Shown: positions 35,215 to 44,677, counted from the first letter of the stretch. The stretch: 64,000 bases of DNA from Methanobacterium sp. UBA44 (GCA_002494885.1 DACV01000008.1:83396-147395), one strand, 5' to 3'. The notes: generated by a model not told the origin, from the sequence alone. Numbers and translations are program-made.

Positions 35215-37650
35215 ATGGCAAAAAAGGCTAAAAAAGCTGAAATCAAAGTTTCGGGAATGAGTTGTGCTACATGTGCTTTAAACATTGAAAAAACCCTTAA
35301 TGAAGTTGAAGGAGTAGATGAAGCAAAGGTAAACTTTGGAACTGAAAGAGCAACTGTAGAATACGATCCCGAAAAAGTTAAACTCTCTGAACTTGAAAAT
35401 GCTGTAGAAAATGCAGGTTATGGAGTTATAAATGAAAAAGTCGTTATTAAAATTGGTGGAATGACCTGTGCAATGTGTGTAAAAGCCATTGAAGATGGCC
35501 TGGGAAGACTTGACGGTATCAGCAGTGTTAATGTTAATTTAAGCTCTGAAAAGGCCTATATTAATTATAATCCAAGAATGGTAACTGTTGAAGATATGAA
35601 GAATACAATCGAAGATATCGGATATCAGTATCTTGGAATCGAAGGTGAAGAAACAGAAGATCTGGAAGAAAAAGTACGGATTCAAGATCTAAAAGATAAA
35701 AGAAACAGAATAATTGTGGGATTCGGTGTTTCAATTCCATTAATGCTGATGATGTATTTTAATGTGATGTTACCCATTTCAATGCCTTATTTTATGCTTA
35801 TAGTCTCAATAATCCCATTTATCTATGTCAGCTATCCCATATTTAGCGCAGCTTACCGTGCACTTAAAAATAGGGTCTTAAATATGGATGTAATGTATTC
35901 AATGGGTATAGGGGTGGCATTTGGTTCAAGTATCCTTGGAACATTCAATATAATTCTCACTCCTGAATTCATGTTTTATGAGACTGCTTTAATGCTCGCT
36001 GCATTTTTAACCCTGGGTAGATATCTTGAAACACGTGCAATTGGTCGGACTTCAACTGCAATCAAAAAGCTGGTGGGATTACAGCCAAAAACTGCCATAG
36101 TTGTTCGCGAAGATAAAGAAATGGAGATTCCAATTGAAGATGTACAATTAAAGGATATTATTATTGTTAAACCAGGTGAAAAAATCCCAACAGACGGTGA
36201 AGTTGTTGATGGTGAAAGTTACGTTGATGAATCGGTGATTACCGGCGAATCAATCCCAGTTATCAAAAATAATGGTAAAAAAGTTATTGGTGGAACTTTT
36301 AACCAGAATGGAGTCATAAAATTTAAAGCCACAAAAATTGGTAAAGATACTGTGTTATCCCAGATAATTAAACTCGTTGAGGATGCTCAGGGTTCAAGAC
36401 CTCCTGTAGAACGGATTGCTGATAAAGCTGTTACTTATTTCATCCCAACAGTCCTTACCATTGCAATTATTGCCTTTTCCATCTGGTACTTCGTTTATGG
36501 AAGTACTCTGCTCCTGGCACTTACAGTTTTAATCTCAATTCTTGTAGTTGCATGCCCCTGTGCTCTGGGACTGGCAACACCAACAGCAGTAACCGTCGGA
36601 ATTGGAAGAGGAGCAGAACTGGGCATTCTTATTAAGGATGGTTCAGCACTGGAAACATCTGAAAAAATCACTTCAATACTCTTTGATAAAACTGGAACCC
36701 TTACTAAGGGTAAACCAGAGGTAACAGACATTATAGAAGTGGAATTTAGCAGAGAAGAAATTTTAAAATACACTGCAAGTGTGGAAAGGAATTCGCAACA
36801 TCCCCTTGCAGAGGCAATTGTAAAAAGAGCAAAAGAGGAAGGAATAGGTCTTATTGAAAGTAAAAATTTCGATACATTTGGAGGAAAAGGCGTATTTGCT
36901 GTTGTTGAAGGGTATGAAATCCTTATAGGAAATAGAGCCCTTCTTAAAGATAGAAATATAGAAATTATCGACGCAGAAGAATCTCAAATACTGAAACTCG
37001 AGAATGAAGGTAAAACAGCTATTTTAATCGCATTTAACAGCAAAATTGCCGGAATAATTGGAGTAGCAGACACCTTAAAAGAAACAACAAAATCCGCCAT
37101 AGATGAACTTAAAAAAATGAAAATTAAAGTCTTTATGATCACTGGAGACAACCAGAGAACTGCAAATGCAATTGCAAAACAGGTGGGAATCCAGAATGTG
37201 CTCGCTGAGGTTCTACCTCAGGATAAGGCATTTGAGGTTAAAAAGCTTCAGGATAATGGAGAAACAGTTGCCTTTGTTGGTGATGGGATTAATGATGCTC
37301 CGGCACTTGCCCAATCCGATGTGGGAATTGCCATTGGAAGTGGTACCGATGTTGCCATTGAAAGCGGTAAAATCGTGCTTATTAAAGACGATCTCATGGA
37401 TGCAGTTGCTGGAATCCAGCTAAGTAAAAAAGTTATGTCTAGAATCAAGCAGAATCTATTCTGGGCCTTTGCTTATAATAGTGCGTTAATTCCAGTTGCT
37501 GCTGGAGTACTCTATTCAGTGAATATAACTTTTAGACCCGAATATGCTGCTTTTGCGATGGCGTTGAGTTCTGTAACTGTTGTTAGTCTTTCTTTGATGT
37601 TAAAAGGATATGTTCCTCCTGCTAAGAAAATGAATCTTAATAATCAGTAA
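35215..37650 (+). CDS. copA: Cu(+)-exporting P1B-type ATPase (CopA-like)
   Basis: The 811-residue pump has two N-terminal heavy-metal domains with GMSCATC and GMTCAMC, the CPC motif in helix 6 (VACPCALG), the phosphorylation site DKTGT, the HP motif and GDGINDAPA. The CPC motif and helix 7-8 residues fit copper(I) export across the cytoplasmic membrane. The start is ATG 35215 behind AAGGGG; the frame is open further upstream but that would overlap the preceding gene. The next gene, a YHS-domain protein, is likely a metal-binding accessory in the same operon. Confidence 0.95.
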   Translation: MAKKAKKAEIKVSGMSCATCALNIEKTLNEVEGVDEAKVNFGTERATVEYDPEKVKLSELENAVENAGYGVINEKVVIKIGGMTCAMCVKAIEDGLGRLDGISSVNVNLSSEKAYINYNPRMVTVEDMKNTIEDIGYQYLGIEGEETEDLEEKVRIQDLKDKRNRIIVGFGVSIPLMLMMYFNVMLPISMPYFMLIVSIIPFIYVSYPIFSAAYRALKNRVLNMDVMYSMGIGVAFGSSILGTFNIILTPEFMFYETALMLAAFLTLGRYLETRAIGRTSTAIKKLVGLQPKTAIVVREDKEMEIPIEDVQLKDIIIVKPGEKIPTDGEVVDGESYVDESVITGESIPVIKNNGKKVIGGTFNQNGVIKFKATKIGKDTVLSQIIKLVEDAQGSRPPVERIADKAVTYFIPTVLTIAIIAFSIWYFVYGSTLLLALTVLISILVVACPCALGLATPTAVTVGIGRGAELGILIKDGSALETSEKITSILFDKTGTLTKGKPEVTDIIEVEFSREEILKYTASVERNSQHPLAEAIVKRAKEEGIGLIESKNFDTFGGKGVFAVVEGYEILIGNRALLKDRNIEIIDAEESQILKLENEGKTAILIAFNSKIAGIIGVADTLKETTKSAIDELKKMKIKVFMITGDNQRTANAIAKQVGIQNVLAEVLPQDKAFEVKKLQDNGETVAFVGDGINDAPALAQSDVGIAIGSGTDVAIESGKIVLIKDDLMDAVAGIQLSKKVMSRIKQNLFWAFAYNSALIPVAAGVLYSVNITFRPEYAAFAMALSSVTVVSLSLMLKGYVPPAKKMNLNNQ

Positions 37651-37705
37651 TATTTATTTTAATTAAAGATCATAATTTAACCAGTGTAAAGATTGAGGTG
37701 AAAAA

Positions 37706-37852
37706 ATGGCTGTTGATCCTATATGCAAAATGGAAGTTGATGAAGAAAACGCGAAGTTTGTAAGTGAATATAAAGGAAAAAAATACTATTTCTGTGCTCC
37801 AGCATGTAAAAAAATGTTTGATGAAAACCCTGAAGAATATGCAGAAAAATAA
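37706..37852 (+). CDS. YHS-domain small metal-binding protein
   Basis: A 48-residue protein with the YHS pattern: D-P-[IV]-C near the N-terminus (AVDPICKMEV) and Y-Y-F-C-A-P-A-C-K-K-M-F at the C-terminus, where the cysteines bind a metal. Such mini-proteins are often found next to P1B ATPases and may deliver copper or another soft metal. It is too short for a standard gene search but has a perfect GAGGTGAAAAA leader and starts 55 bp after the ATPase. Confidence 0.88.
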   Translation: MAVDPICKMEVDEENAKFVSEYKGKKYYFCAPACKKMFDENPEEYAEK

Positions 37853-37901
37853 TCAACTTTTTTTATTTAATAACTATTTTTAAGGTTTCTGAAGTGATTG
37901 C

Positions 37902-38123
37902 ATGGCAGATATTAAAATTGATGTTAAAGGTGAAACATGTCCAGTGCCGCTGGTCGAAGTTAGAAAAGCATTGAGAAAAGCTTCTCCAGGCGACATAGTT
38001 GAGGTCACAGGGACTCATTCGGCTTCTAAAAAAGAGATACCAATGGCAGTAGAAGCTTTAGGTTTGGAATTAATAGATATCATCGAAGAAGAAGGAGTAT
38101 GGAAAATTAAAATCCGCAGATAG
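37902..38123 (+). CDS. TusA/SirA-like sulfurtransferase
   Basis: The 73-residue protein shows the family motif C-P-V-P at residues 13-16 (GETCPVPLVEVRKAL), whose cysteine carries sulfur as a persulfide. TusA proteins relay sulfur from a cysteine desulfurase to acceptors in tRNA thiolation, molybdenum cofactor or dissimilatory pathways. It lies between the YHS gene and a DsrE-like gene, 8 bp before the latter, with a cysteine-desulfurase-like gene next, which makes a compact sulfur-transfer operon. Confidence 0.9.
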   Translation: MADIKIDVKGETCPVPLVEVRKALRKASPGDIVEVTGTHSASKKEIPMAVEALGLELIDIIEEEGVWKIKIRR

Positions 38124-38131
38124 GTGTTAAA

Positions 38132-38551
38132 ATGATGGAAAAAGCTACTTTAATAGTTCATAGTGGAGATATGGATAAAATATACAGCGCACTTATCATA
38201 GCTAACGGAGCACTCTCCATGGGGATGGAAGCATCACTTTACTTCACTTTCTGGGGACTTCAACGCCTTCAAAAGGGTGGACTTGAAAAAGGTTCATTAT
38301 CTAAAATGAACATGATGGGTCTTGGTAAAAAGATGATACAGGGAAGAATGGAAAAGGCCAATGTGGTATCTTTAGAAAAGCTCATGACAGATTTTAAAGA
38401 ATTGGGTGGTAAGATCATTGCCTGTGAGATGACCATGGAAATTATGGGGGTTAAAAAAGAAGATTTACGGCAGGATTTAATCGATGATTATGGTGCTGTT
38501 GGTACCTATATCAATGAGGCTCGGGATTCAAAAATAACCCTCTTTATTTAG
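38132..38551 (+). CDS. DsrE/DsrF-like family protein
   Basis: The 139-residue protein has the DsrE-like fold: N-terminal TLIVHSGDMDKIYSALIIANGALSMG, the YFTFWGLQRLQKGG segment and IIACEMTMEIMG with a conserved cysteine (about residue 98) that typically accepts persulfide sulfur. In the same operon with TusA and a PLP desulfurase, it is likely another sulfur relay. The stop overlaps the ribosome-binding site of the next gene. Confidence 0.85.
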   Translation: MMEKATLIVHSGDMDKIYSALIIANGALSMGMEASLYFTFWGLQRLQKGGLEKGSLSKMNMMGLGKKMIQGRMEKANVVSLEKLMTDFKELGGKIIACEMTMEIMGVKKEDLRQDLIDDYGAVGTYINEARDSKITLFI

Positions 38552-38560
38552 GTGAAATTT

Positions 38561-39727
38561 ATGTTTGATAATTATATATACATGGATAATTCATCAATGA
38601 CACGTATTGACGATGCTGTCTTTGAAGAGATGAAAAAGTATTTTCTGGAAAAATATGCGGTTGCAACCTCAGATTTTGGATATTCCATGGGAGTAGAAGC
38701 TCGAGAAGCACTGGAAACCAGTAGAGAAATCATTGCAGGAGCTTTAGGAGCATCTAAAGAAGAATTTATTTTCACTTCAGGCAGTGCCGAATCAAGTAAC
38801 ATGGCCTTAAAAGGAGTGGTTCTTGCCCTTAGAGATAAAAAAGGTAATCACATCATAGTATCTAAAATTGAAGATTTTCCTGTTTTAAACAGCGCTAAAT
38901 CACTGGAAAAACAGGGTTTTAAAATATCCTATCTGGATGTTGATGAGTATGGACGTGTTGATCCAGATGTTTTAAGGGGTACAATAACTGATGAAACCAT
39001 TCTTGTATCTATACAGCATGCAAATCAAGAAATAGGAACTTTACAGGATATTGAAGCTATCGGAAAGGTTTGCCATGAAAAGGGCGTCATATTTCACACT
39101 GATGCAACCCATACATTTACTAAAATACCTATTGATGTTAATAAGGTACACGTAGATTTGATTTCTGTTGCAGCATATACACTACACGGCCCCAACGGCA
39201 TAGGTGGCATATATATTCGTAAAGGGACACGAATTGGAAAATGGCTTGATGGGGGATTTCAGGAATTCAACAAACGCGGCGGAGTTGAAAATGTTCCTGG
39301 AGCTGTTGGTTTTGCTAAAGCTGTGGAATTAGTTACTGATAAAGAAAATAAAAGAATAAAGAAAATCCGTAACCATTTAATTGATAGAATTTTAGATGAA
39401 GTACCACAAAGCGTTTTAAATGGTCATCGAACACAGAGGATACCTCAAAACGTTAATATCACCTTTCAGTATGTTGAGGGCGAATCAATAACTTTACACC
39501 TTGATATGCGCGGTTTTGCTGTGAGTACAGGATCTTCTTGCTTTAGCCGTACTTTAGAGGCCAGCCATGTAATCATGGCCGCAAGTGGAGATTCTGAAAG
39601 GGCACATGGATCTATAAGATTTACATTCGGGCGTTACAATACTATGGAAGATGCGGATGCAGTTGCAGATGCCATAGCCGCCGTGGTAGAGAATTTAAGG
39701 AAAATAAGCCCACTGGGTAAAAAATAA
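38561..39727 (+). CDS. Class V aminotransferase, cysteine desulfurase-like
   Basis: The 388-residue PLP enzyme shows the NifS/IscS-type features: N-terminal IYMDNSSMTRIDDAV, the GSAESSNMALKG pocket, H-T-D-A-T-H at the PLP ring, the Schiff-base region VAAYTLHGPNGIGG (family lysine replaced by L in the usual S-x-H-K-[FIL]-x-GP position) and the catalytic loop STGSSCFSRT with its cysteine. The missing lysine at the H-K position deserves checking because it is the PLP ligand. The start is ATG 38561 after GGTGA; GTG at 38552 lies inside that site. It ends the TusA-DsrE operon. Confidence 0.85.
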   Translation: MFDNYIYMDNSSMTRIDDAVFEEMKKYFLEKYAVATSDFGYSMGVEAREALETSREIIAGALGASKEEFIFTSGSAESSNMALKGVVLALRDKKGNHIIVSKIEDFPVLNSAKSLEKQGFKISYLDVDEYGRVDPDVLRGTITDETILVSIQHANQEIGTLQDIEAIGKVCHEKGVIFHTDATHTFTKIPIDVNKVHVDLISVAAYTLHGPNGIGGIYIRKGTRIGKWLDGGFQEFNKRGGVENVPGAVGFAKAVELVTDKENKRIKKIRNHLIDRILDEVPQSVLNGHRTQRIPQNVNITFQYVEGESITLHLDMRGFAVSTGSSCFSRTLEASHVIMAASGDSERAHGSIRFTFGRYNTMEDADAVADAIAAVVENLRKISPLGKK

Positions 39728-39730
39728 ATC

Positions 39731-40411
39731 CTATCTATTTATTTTAGCCATTACCACGCACGGAGCGCTATCTATTCCTTTTATTTGCCAGGGAATAATA
39801 AAAACCGTTTCTACAGAATCAAGTTTCTCATCTATTTCCAGATCCATATCCTCAACTAAAAGAAGGGGTTCTCCAAGTTCTTCATTTTTCATAAATGCAT
39901 TCAGATGCGCTTTCTTACCTTCTTCTGGTTTCTGGTAGCTGGACATTGAGATACAATCTATTCCTATACATTTAATTTCAGGATAGTTTTTTCTAAGCCA
40001 GTAAACTAATTCTGATTCAATTCCTGGATTAGAAGTTAAATAAGTTTCAGAATCCTTTTCTCGATATTTGCCAAAACCTGTACGGAAAAATATGCAGTTT
40101 ATACCTTCTAAATTTAAATTAGATACTTCTTCAAGTTTTATCAGTTCATTCTGTTTTTTAGGCACCTCTAAAATTAATGGATTATTGAAAACAAGTTCAT
40201 CTGGTTTGTATTCAGATATAATTTTACCCCCCTCTAAAAAATGCCCTGGAGCATCTACATGTGTCCCGCTGTGGTTTTCAACATTTATTATATAACTATT
40301 ATAACCTCCACCCTTTGATATTTGAGCGTTTGGAATTATTTGAGGCTCTTGCAACCCAATATGAACCGGTGAACTTTCTTCAAGCATGTAAGATAACATT
40401 ATGTATTTCAT
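39731..40411 (-). CDS. Cyclase-family protein (kynurenine formamidase-like)
   Basis: The 226-residue protein matches the cyclase family of metal-dependent hydrolases: the motif H-S-G-T-H-V-D-A-P-G-H-F (residues about 47-58) supplies metal ligands, and a later H-x-x-[FY] and glutamate region completes the site. The family includes kynurenine formamidase and other arylformamidases, so a specific reaction cannot be claimed. It is convergent with the desulfurase-like gene, only three bases apart, and its promoter region borders hairpin island C. Confidence 0.82.
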   Translation of the reverse strand: MKYIMLSYMLEESSPVHIGLQEPQIIPNAQISKGGGYNSYIINVENHSGTHVDAPGHFLEGGKIISEYKPDELVFNNPLILEVPKKQNELIKLEEVSNLNLEGINCIFFRTGFGKYREKDSETYLTSNPGIESELVYWLRKNYPEIKCIGIDCISMSSYQKPEEGKKAHLNAFMKNEELGEPLLLVEDMDLEIDEKLDSVETVFIIPWQIKGIDSAPCVVMAKINR

Positions 40412-40646
40412 TTTTTCACCATATCAAATTTATATTTTAAAATGTTATTAATTTAACTTTAAGTTTGGAAATATTGCTCTTTTAATATTATGGTTTATTT
40501 TAATAGAAATTACCATTAAAACCCCATTATAACTGCTTTTATTCCTCAGTAAATAAATATTGTTGCTAAAAAATCAATTTTTAAATGACAAATAATAAAT
40601 CTTAATAATTATATAAAAATAATTAATAAAAATAAGGAGATTGAAG
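40412..40646. other. Divergent intergenic region
   Basis: Together with island C this is 343 bp without a gene, holding the divergent promoters of the cyclase-family gene and the dimeric alpha-beta-barrel-like gene. AT-rich; no other element is clear. Confidence 0.45.
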
Positions 40647-40740
40647 AAAAATGCATAGCATTTTTATGAACTATCGAAACTAAAGTTTCGATGCCAGAAC
40701 ACATCGTGTTCGACGGTCCTAAAAAATTAAAAATTTTTTA
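40647..40740 (+). repeat. Hairpin island C in the leader of the 98-residue protein
   Basis: Four perfect hairpins in 94 bp: AAAAATGC-ATA-GCATTTTT (40647-40665), ATCGAAAC-TAAA-GTTTCGAT (40673-40692), GAACAC-ATC-GTGTTC (40697-40711) and a 9-bp pair (40720-40728 with 40732-40740). The last is followed immediately by AGAGGTGA, the ribosome-binding site of the gene at 40755. The third and fourth occupy the same positions as the last two hairpins of island A. Confidence 0.75.
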
Positions 40741-40754
40741 AGAGGTGAAATATA

Positions 40755-41051
40755 ATGGATATGTTTATGGCTCACATGACTCATTCTGCAGAATCCTGCT
40801 ATTTGTTTAATGACAAAAGAAGGGCAGAGTTAAAAGGATTGGCGAGCAACAAAGAAGAAATGGCTAAAAAACATGAAATAAAAGTAATTGCAGCAGTATA
40901 TCCTCCACTTGAACATGAAATCTATTATCTTGTTGAAGCCCCATCCCATAAGGCAGTGGAAAGATATTTAAAAGCCATTGGATTTGCAGCTTACAACAAA
41001 ATAGAAATTAAATACGTTGAATCAATGGAAAGAGCTTTAGAGAGGTTATAG
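40755..41051 (+). CDS. Conserved small protein, possible dimeric alpha-beta barrel
   Basis: A 98-residue protein beginning MDMFMAHMTHSAESCYLF and continuing with alternating strands and helices (IKVIAAVYPPLEHEIYYLVEA, then SHKAVERYLKAIGFAAYNKIEIKYV). The strand-helix order suggests a small dimeric barrel of the GYD/EthD type, but I cannot assign a family. A histidine (H11) and a cysteine (C15) near the N-terminus could form an active site. It is preceded by a highly structured leader ending at its ribosome-binding site. Confidence 0.6.
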   Translation: MDMFMAHMTHSAESCYLFNDKRRAELKGLASNKEEMAKKHEIKVIAAVYPPLEHEIYYLVEAPSHKAVERYLKAIGFAAYNKIEIKYVESMERALERL

Positions 41052-41128
41052 GACATCTAAAATTCTGAATCAAAACCATTAACCATCAGTACAACATAAC
41101 CTAGTCAAAAAACTGGAGATGAAATTAA

Positions 41129-41266
41129 ATGTCCTTATTAGATGAAGTAAAAAAGAAAGCGGGAAAAGAACTTAAAAAACAGTCTAAAGGATCCAAGCAC
41201 CACAAAAAAGACAATAAATTAGAAAAAATGGCTAAAAAAGAACTTAAAAAAAGATTTAAAATTTAA
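41129..41266 (+). CDS. Lysine-rich mini-protein
   Basis: A 45-residue product of which about 40 percent is lysine (DEVKKKAGKELKKQSKGSKH, then MAKKELKKRFKI). It is likely disordered or nucleic-acid binding. It starts behind GGAGATG and lies 77 bp after the preceding gene, so it may share its transcript. Not recognised; too short to find by similarity alone. Confidence 0.5.
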   Translation: MSLLDEVKKKAGKELKKQSKGSKHHKKDNKLEKMAKKELKKRFKI

Positions 41267-41275
41267 ATTTTTATT

Positions 41276-42541
41276 TTAAACAACCTCATTTTTCATTATT
41301 TCCCTTAAAACTGCAGTAGCATAGCAGCCCTTTGGAATTGAAAACTCCACCAAAACTCCTTCTTCAGTGACTTTAGCTGATGCATCCCATATTTTAAATC
41401 TCAAGGCACGCCTCAACCCATGACTTCCAAGTTTAGGCATTTTAGGAACTTTAAAATCTTCTAATGTTACTCCTTCATCATCTAAGATCTTCTGCTCCAT
41501 TTCGCCCAATTTTCCACCTGCAAGGGGAACTTTACTGCCAAAAAGAGGTGCTGTGGGGTGGATTTCAAAGTTTTTAATTCTTTTGTTGATTTCATCCCCA
41601 AATTCATGGACTAAATGCTCATCATTATCAACAATTATGTCTCCTTCAACGTATTTATCAATTCCAAGCTTTGATCTATCACTAACAGCCTTGTTAAAGA
41701 GATATGATTGATATGCGTGGACAAACATTCGTTTTAAAGGTTTAGGAAGGCTTCCTATAACGCGCTTGTAAGAGTTATCCTCTAATAAACCGATATCATC
41801 CGATTTTTTCTTTTTCATTTCCTTTAACAATGTTTTAAGCATCATCTTTTCGTAGCGCATTCCTTTAGGCATGGCATTAAATGATTCTTCCAGTTTTCCC
41901 TCATCGTACATCTGTCTTACTTCTTTTATGTGTTCTGGCTCTTCATGATAAGGATTTCCAATATATGCATCAATAACCTTCTTTAAATCGTTTTCAAGCA
42001 GAATTTTTCCTACCATATGTGTATTTGGCCTTTTTTTACCGAATCTCTGCCAGCCATAGTAATTTGGAACTCCTCTTCTGGTTAATTCTGCCAGTATCTC
42101 ATTTGCAGTTTGAGCACCAGCTTCAGGATTCTCTGTATTCCTTATAAGAAGTCTAAATTTATTCCCAATAAGCTGTCCTATCCTTAACTTCTTTTCATTC
42201 TGCATTATCTTAAGAATTTTTACTTTATAGAGCTTATCTTCTAATTCTTTTATCTCATCAACTTCTGAATTGGCCACACAAAGCCATTGCCTTGTAACAG
42301 CCCTTTTATCCTTCATTCCAGCAAAACCCATTCTTTTCCTGTCTATGTGAAGCTCCTGTGCAATATCCAGTACAACGTCAAGTGTATCTCTACCTACTTT
42401 TTCGATGAAAAACCATGTATTTGGACCTTCACCACTTGGTTCTGATTCTGGTATTTCCTCTACATAAAAATCTTCATATTTTACCCTTATTTTTCCACCA
42501 ATCCCCTTTTGGCTCGTAATATAAGTTTCTGCATTAAGCAT
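41276..42541 (-). CDS. truD: tRNA pseudouridine(13) synthase TruD
   Basis: The 421-residue enzyme isomerises uridine 13 in tRNA. The catalytic aspartate lies in the TruD motif GFAGMKDKRAVTRQW, followed by NYYGWQRFGKKRPNTH and the TruD insertion domain with the conserved YQSYLFNKAVSDR segment. Length and domain order are normal for archaea. It faces the lysine-rich gene tail-to-tail, 9 bp apart, and the F390 synthetase lies upstream on the same strand. Confidence 0.94.
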   Translation of the reverse strand: MLNAETYITSQKGIGGKIRVKYEDFYVEEIPESEPSGEGPNTWFFIEKVGRDTLDVVLDIAQELHIDRKRMGFAGMKDKRAVTRQWLCVANSEVDEIKELEDKLYKVKILKIMQNEKKLRIGQLIGNKFRLLIRNTENPEAGAQTANEILAELTRRGVPNYYGWQRFGKKRPNTHMVGKILLENDLKKVIDAYIGNPYHEEPEHIKEVRQMYDEGKLEESFNAMPKGMRYEKMMLKTLLKEMKKKKSDDIGLLEDNSYKRVIGSLPKPLKRMFVHAYQSYLFNKAVSDRSKLGIDKYVEGDIIVDNDEHLVHEFGDEINKRIKNFEIHPTAPLFGSKVPLAGGKLGEMEQKILDDEGVTLEDFKVPKMPKLGSHGLRRALRFKIWDASAKVTEEGVLVEFSIPKGCYATAVLREIMKNEVV

Positions 42542-42644
42542 GAATTTTTCTCCATCATTTAAAAATTGAAAACAGTTTTTATTTAGTATGTTGCTTCTCT
42601 GTTATAAAATAAAAAATTAAAAATGTTTTATCTCTAATTTAATT

Positions 42645-43985
42645 TCACCGACGATCAAGCAAACGTTTAGGTCTACCCCTGACTTTATAGAATTCAAGCC
42701 CTCCCGGACCTGTAAAATCAAAGTTCACATTAAAACTTCCATCTTCATATGCTTGCTGTAGGAGGGGTTTGAACTGGAGAAAACTTTTAATGAAATTATC
42801 CTTGATCATGTCTTTTTCGCAGTTTTCAAGTGCTTCACATTCCATTCGCATCCTCAAAGTTGTTTCCATCTCATCTCCATAGAGAAATGCCTCATATTCT
42901 CCTGTTAAATAATCCATATTATCTCTCTGAAAAACTCCACGTTCTATATCTACCCTGTTAAAAGGCGATTCAGCAACCCAAACAGTTTCTGCTTCTCGCT
43001 GTGGATTCATTATTCTCATGTGAGTTCTGCCACATGAACATTTTTCCCTGCTCACCACGACAGTGGTGTCCTCTGTGTCATAATTTAAAAGGAGCGTTCC
43101 TGTTTTTTCGCCTTCCTGAATAAGAGTTGTAAGCACCATTCTCCCACATTCACCTTCATCAACAAAATTTTCAAGCTGAGGATTGTAAACATCCAGGTGC
43201 ACAAGGTCTTCAGGCACATGAAGACCTACTTTTTTGTGACATTCTCCACACATGGTTCCTTCAGTACTTCCATAAGTGTTATAAACTGGTATTCTCCAAA
43301 TTTCTTCCAAATACTTTCTTGATTCTTCTGCAAAGCTTTCGCCACCTGCAATCAGCCTTTTTATGCTTGATTCTTGTGGTGAAATTCCTTCTGCTTCCAT
43401 GCGCTTTGCAAGGTGTAAAAATTTAAATATACTTCCTACAATACCTGTGGGCTGATAATTTTTAATTATACGCACTGGAAATGAGCATTTACCCTCAGGA
43501 ATTATAGTCATTCCTATTTTTTGGGCTGCAAGTGTCATGGTATTAGCCCCAACATTCATTCCATAGGATGCACAGACCACAACACAGTCCCCCCTGCCAA
43601 ATCCCTGAGATATAAACGATCTCGCATATTTTTCGGCATATCTGTTCCAGTCATCCCATGTAAGGAAAAATGATTTAGGAGTGCCACTTGTTCCGCTGGT
43701 CTCGTGAATTGTAAATATTTCACTACCTTTACATTTAAACTCGAACTCTTCAGTTTCTGGAGGCTGTTTTTCCCTTATTGTTTGGCCTGTGATTATGGGT
43801 AGTTCCCTTAAATCTTCGTGGGATTCAATATCTGATACTTTGATATTGTTTTCTTTAAACCATTTTCTGTAAAAGGGCGAATTTTCAAATGCATAATTAA
43901 CAGTGTACTTTATACGTGCATCTACAAGTGCATCAAGCTCATCTCGAGGCATTGTTTCTATTTCTGGATTGAAATAGGTTTTCAT
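42645..43985 (-). CDS. Coenzyme F390 synthetase-like adenylate-forming enzyme
   Basis: The 446-residue protein belongs to the phenylacetate-CoA ligase branch of adenylating enzymes. It has the FTIHETSGTSGTPKSF P-loop, the YNTYGSTEGTMCGECH core and the C-terminal acyl-CoA-ligase-like domain. In methanogens this family is coenzyme F390 synthetase, which adenylylates F420 to F390 when cells meet oxygen, a proposed redox signal. Paralogues are common, so the exact role needs care. The protein has an extra cysteine cluster (CSCGRTHMR). It is separated from truD by 103 bp on the same strand. Confidence 0.8.
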   Translation of the reverse strand: MKTYFNPEIETMPRDELDALVDARIKYTVNYAFENSPFYRKWFKENNIKVSDIESHEDLRELPIITGQTIREKQPPETEEFEFKCKGSEIFTIHETSGTSGTPKSFFLTWDDWNRYAEKYARSFISQGFGRGDCVVVCASYGMNVGANTMTLAAQKIGMTIIPEGKCSFPVRIIKNYQPTGIVGSIFKFLHLAKRMEAEGISPQESSIKRLIAGGESFAEESRKYLEEIWRIPVYNTYGSTEGTMCGECHKKVGLHVPEDLVHLDVYNPQLENFVDEGECGRMVLTTLIQEGEKTGTLLLNYDTEDTTVVVSREKCSCGRTHMRIMNPQREAETVWVAESPFNRVDIERGVFQRDNMDYLTGEYEAFLYGDEMETTLRMRMECEALENCEKDMIKDNFIKSFLQFKPLLQQAYEDGSFNVNFDFTGPGGLEFYKVRGRPKRLLDRR

Positions 43986-44677
43986 AAAAATCTCATCCCT
44001 ATTTTTCTAATCTAATTTATGTTTTAAACCATTTATTAATCTAAAGGACAGCAATCAAATAGGATTAAAATAAGACTTTCAATTAGCTACAAATGATATT
44101 AATTGTGATAAATTGAAAATAATAAAAAATACGCAGCATTGGATTATACTGTTTAGATTGTTATCCCCCCAGTAATAAAGAACTATTTAGACCATTAAAT
44201 GAACTTGAAAATCTACTTAAAGATCTTAGATCTGGTAAATATGCTTATTAAAAGCAGCTAATAATGGAAAATTCCATTATTACTCTAAATTTCTTGATAT
44301 ATTCATGAAATGAAAAGATTAGAATGTAAGGAACTGTATACAGAAGGTAGATGGAAAGAAGATTGTAAAATAAGATAATCTGTCAAAAAAAATATTATGA
44401 AGTTGCTGAGAATATGACGGCTTTAAAGAGTGTAAATTACTCATTGATCTTGAGATTCGTTCTTAGAACATGATTTAGGGATTATACGTAAATATGGAAT
44501 CAACGATTGGGCGAATAGAAGAGAAAAACACTATAATTAGCTTTAAAATAGATGTTTATTTTGGAAAACATCTATTTAATTAAATTCCCTTCTTTTTTAT
44601 TTTCGATAGTTTTAAAAAATAAAATTTATTAAGTATTTAATTAAATAAAAACCATAATATCAATTCTTGAGGATAAC
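43986..44677. other. Gene-free region with decayed coding fragments
   Basis: No intact gene is seen over 692 bp. Short open stretches look like remnants of genes: 44135-44251 (cysteine-bearing, then ELFRPLNELENLLKDLRSGK), a stretch near 44395-44475 (KYYEVAENMTALKSV) and one near 44477-44540 (IIRKYGINDWANRREKHY). They are in different frames and broken by stops. A mobile or duplicated gene may have decayed here. Confidence 0.3.
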
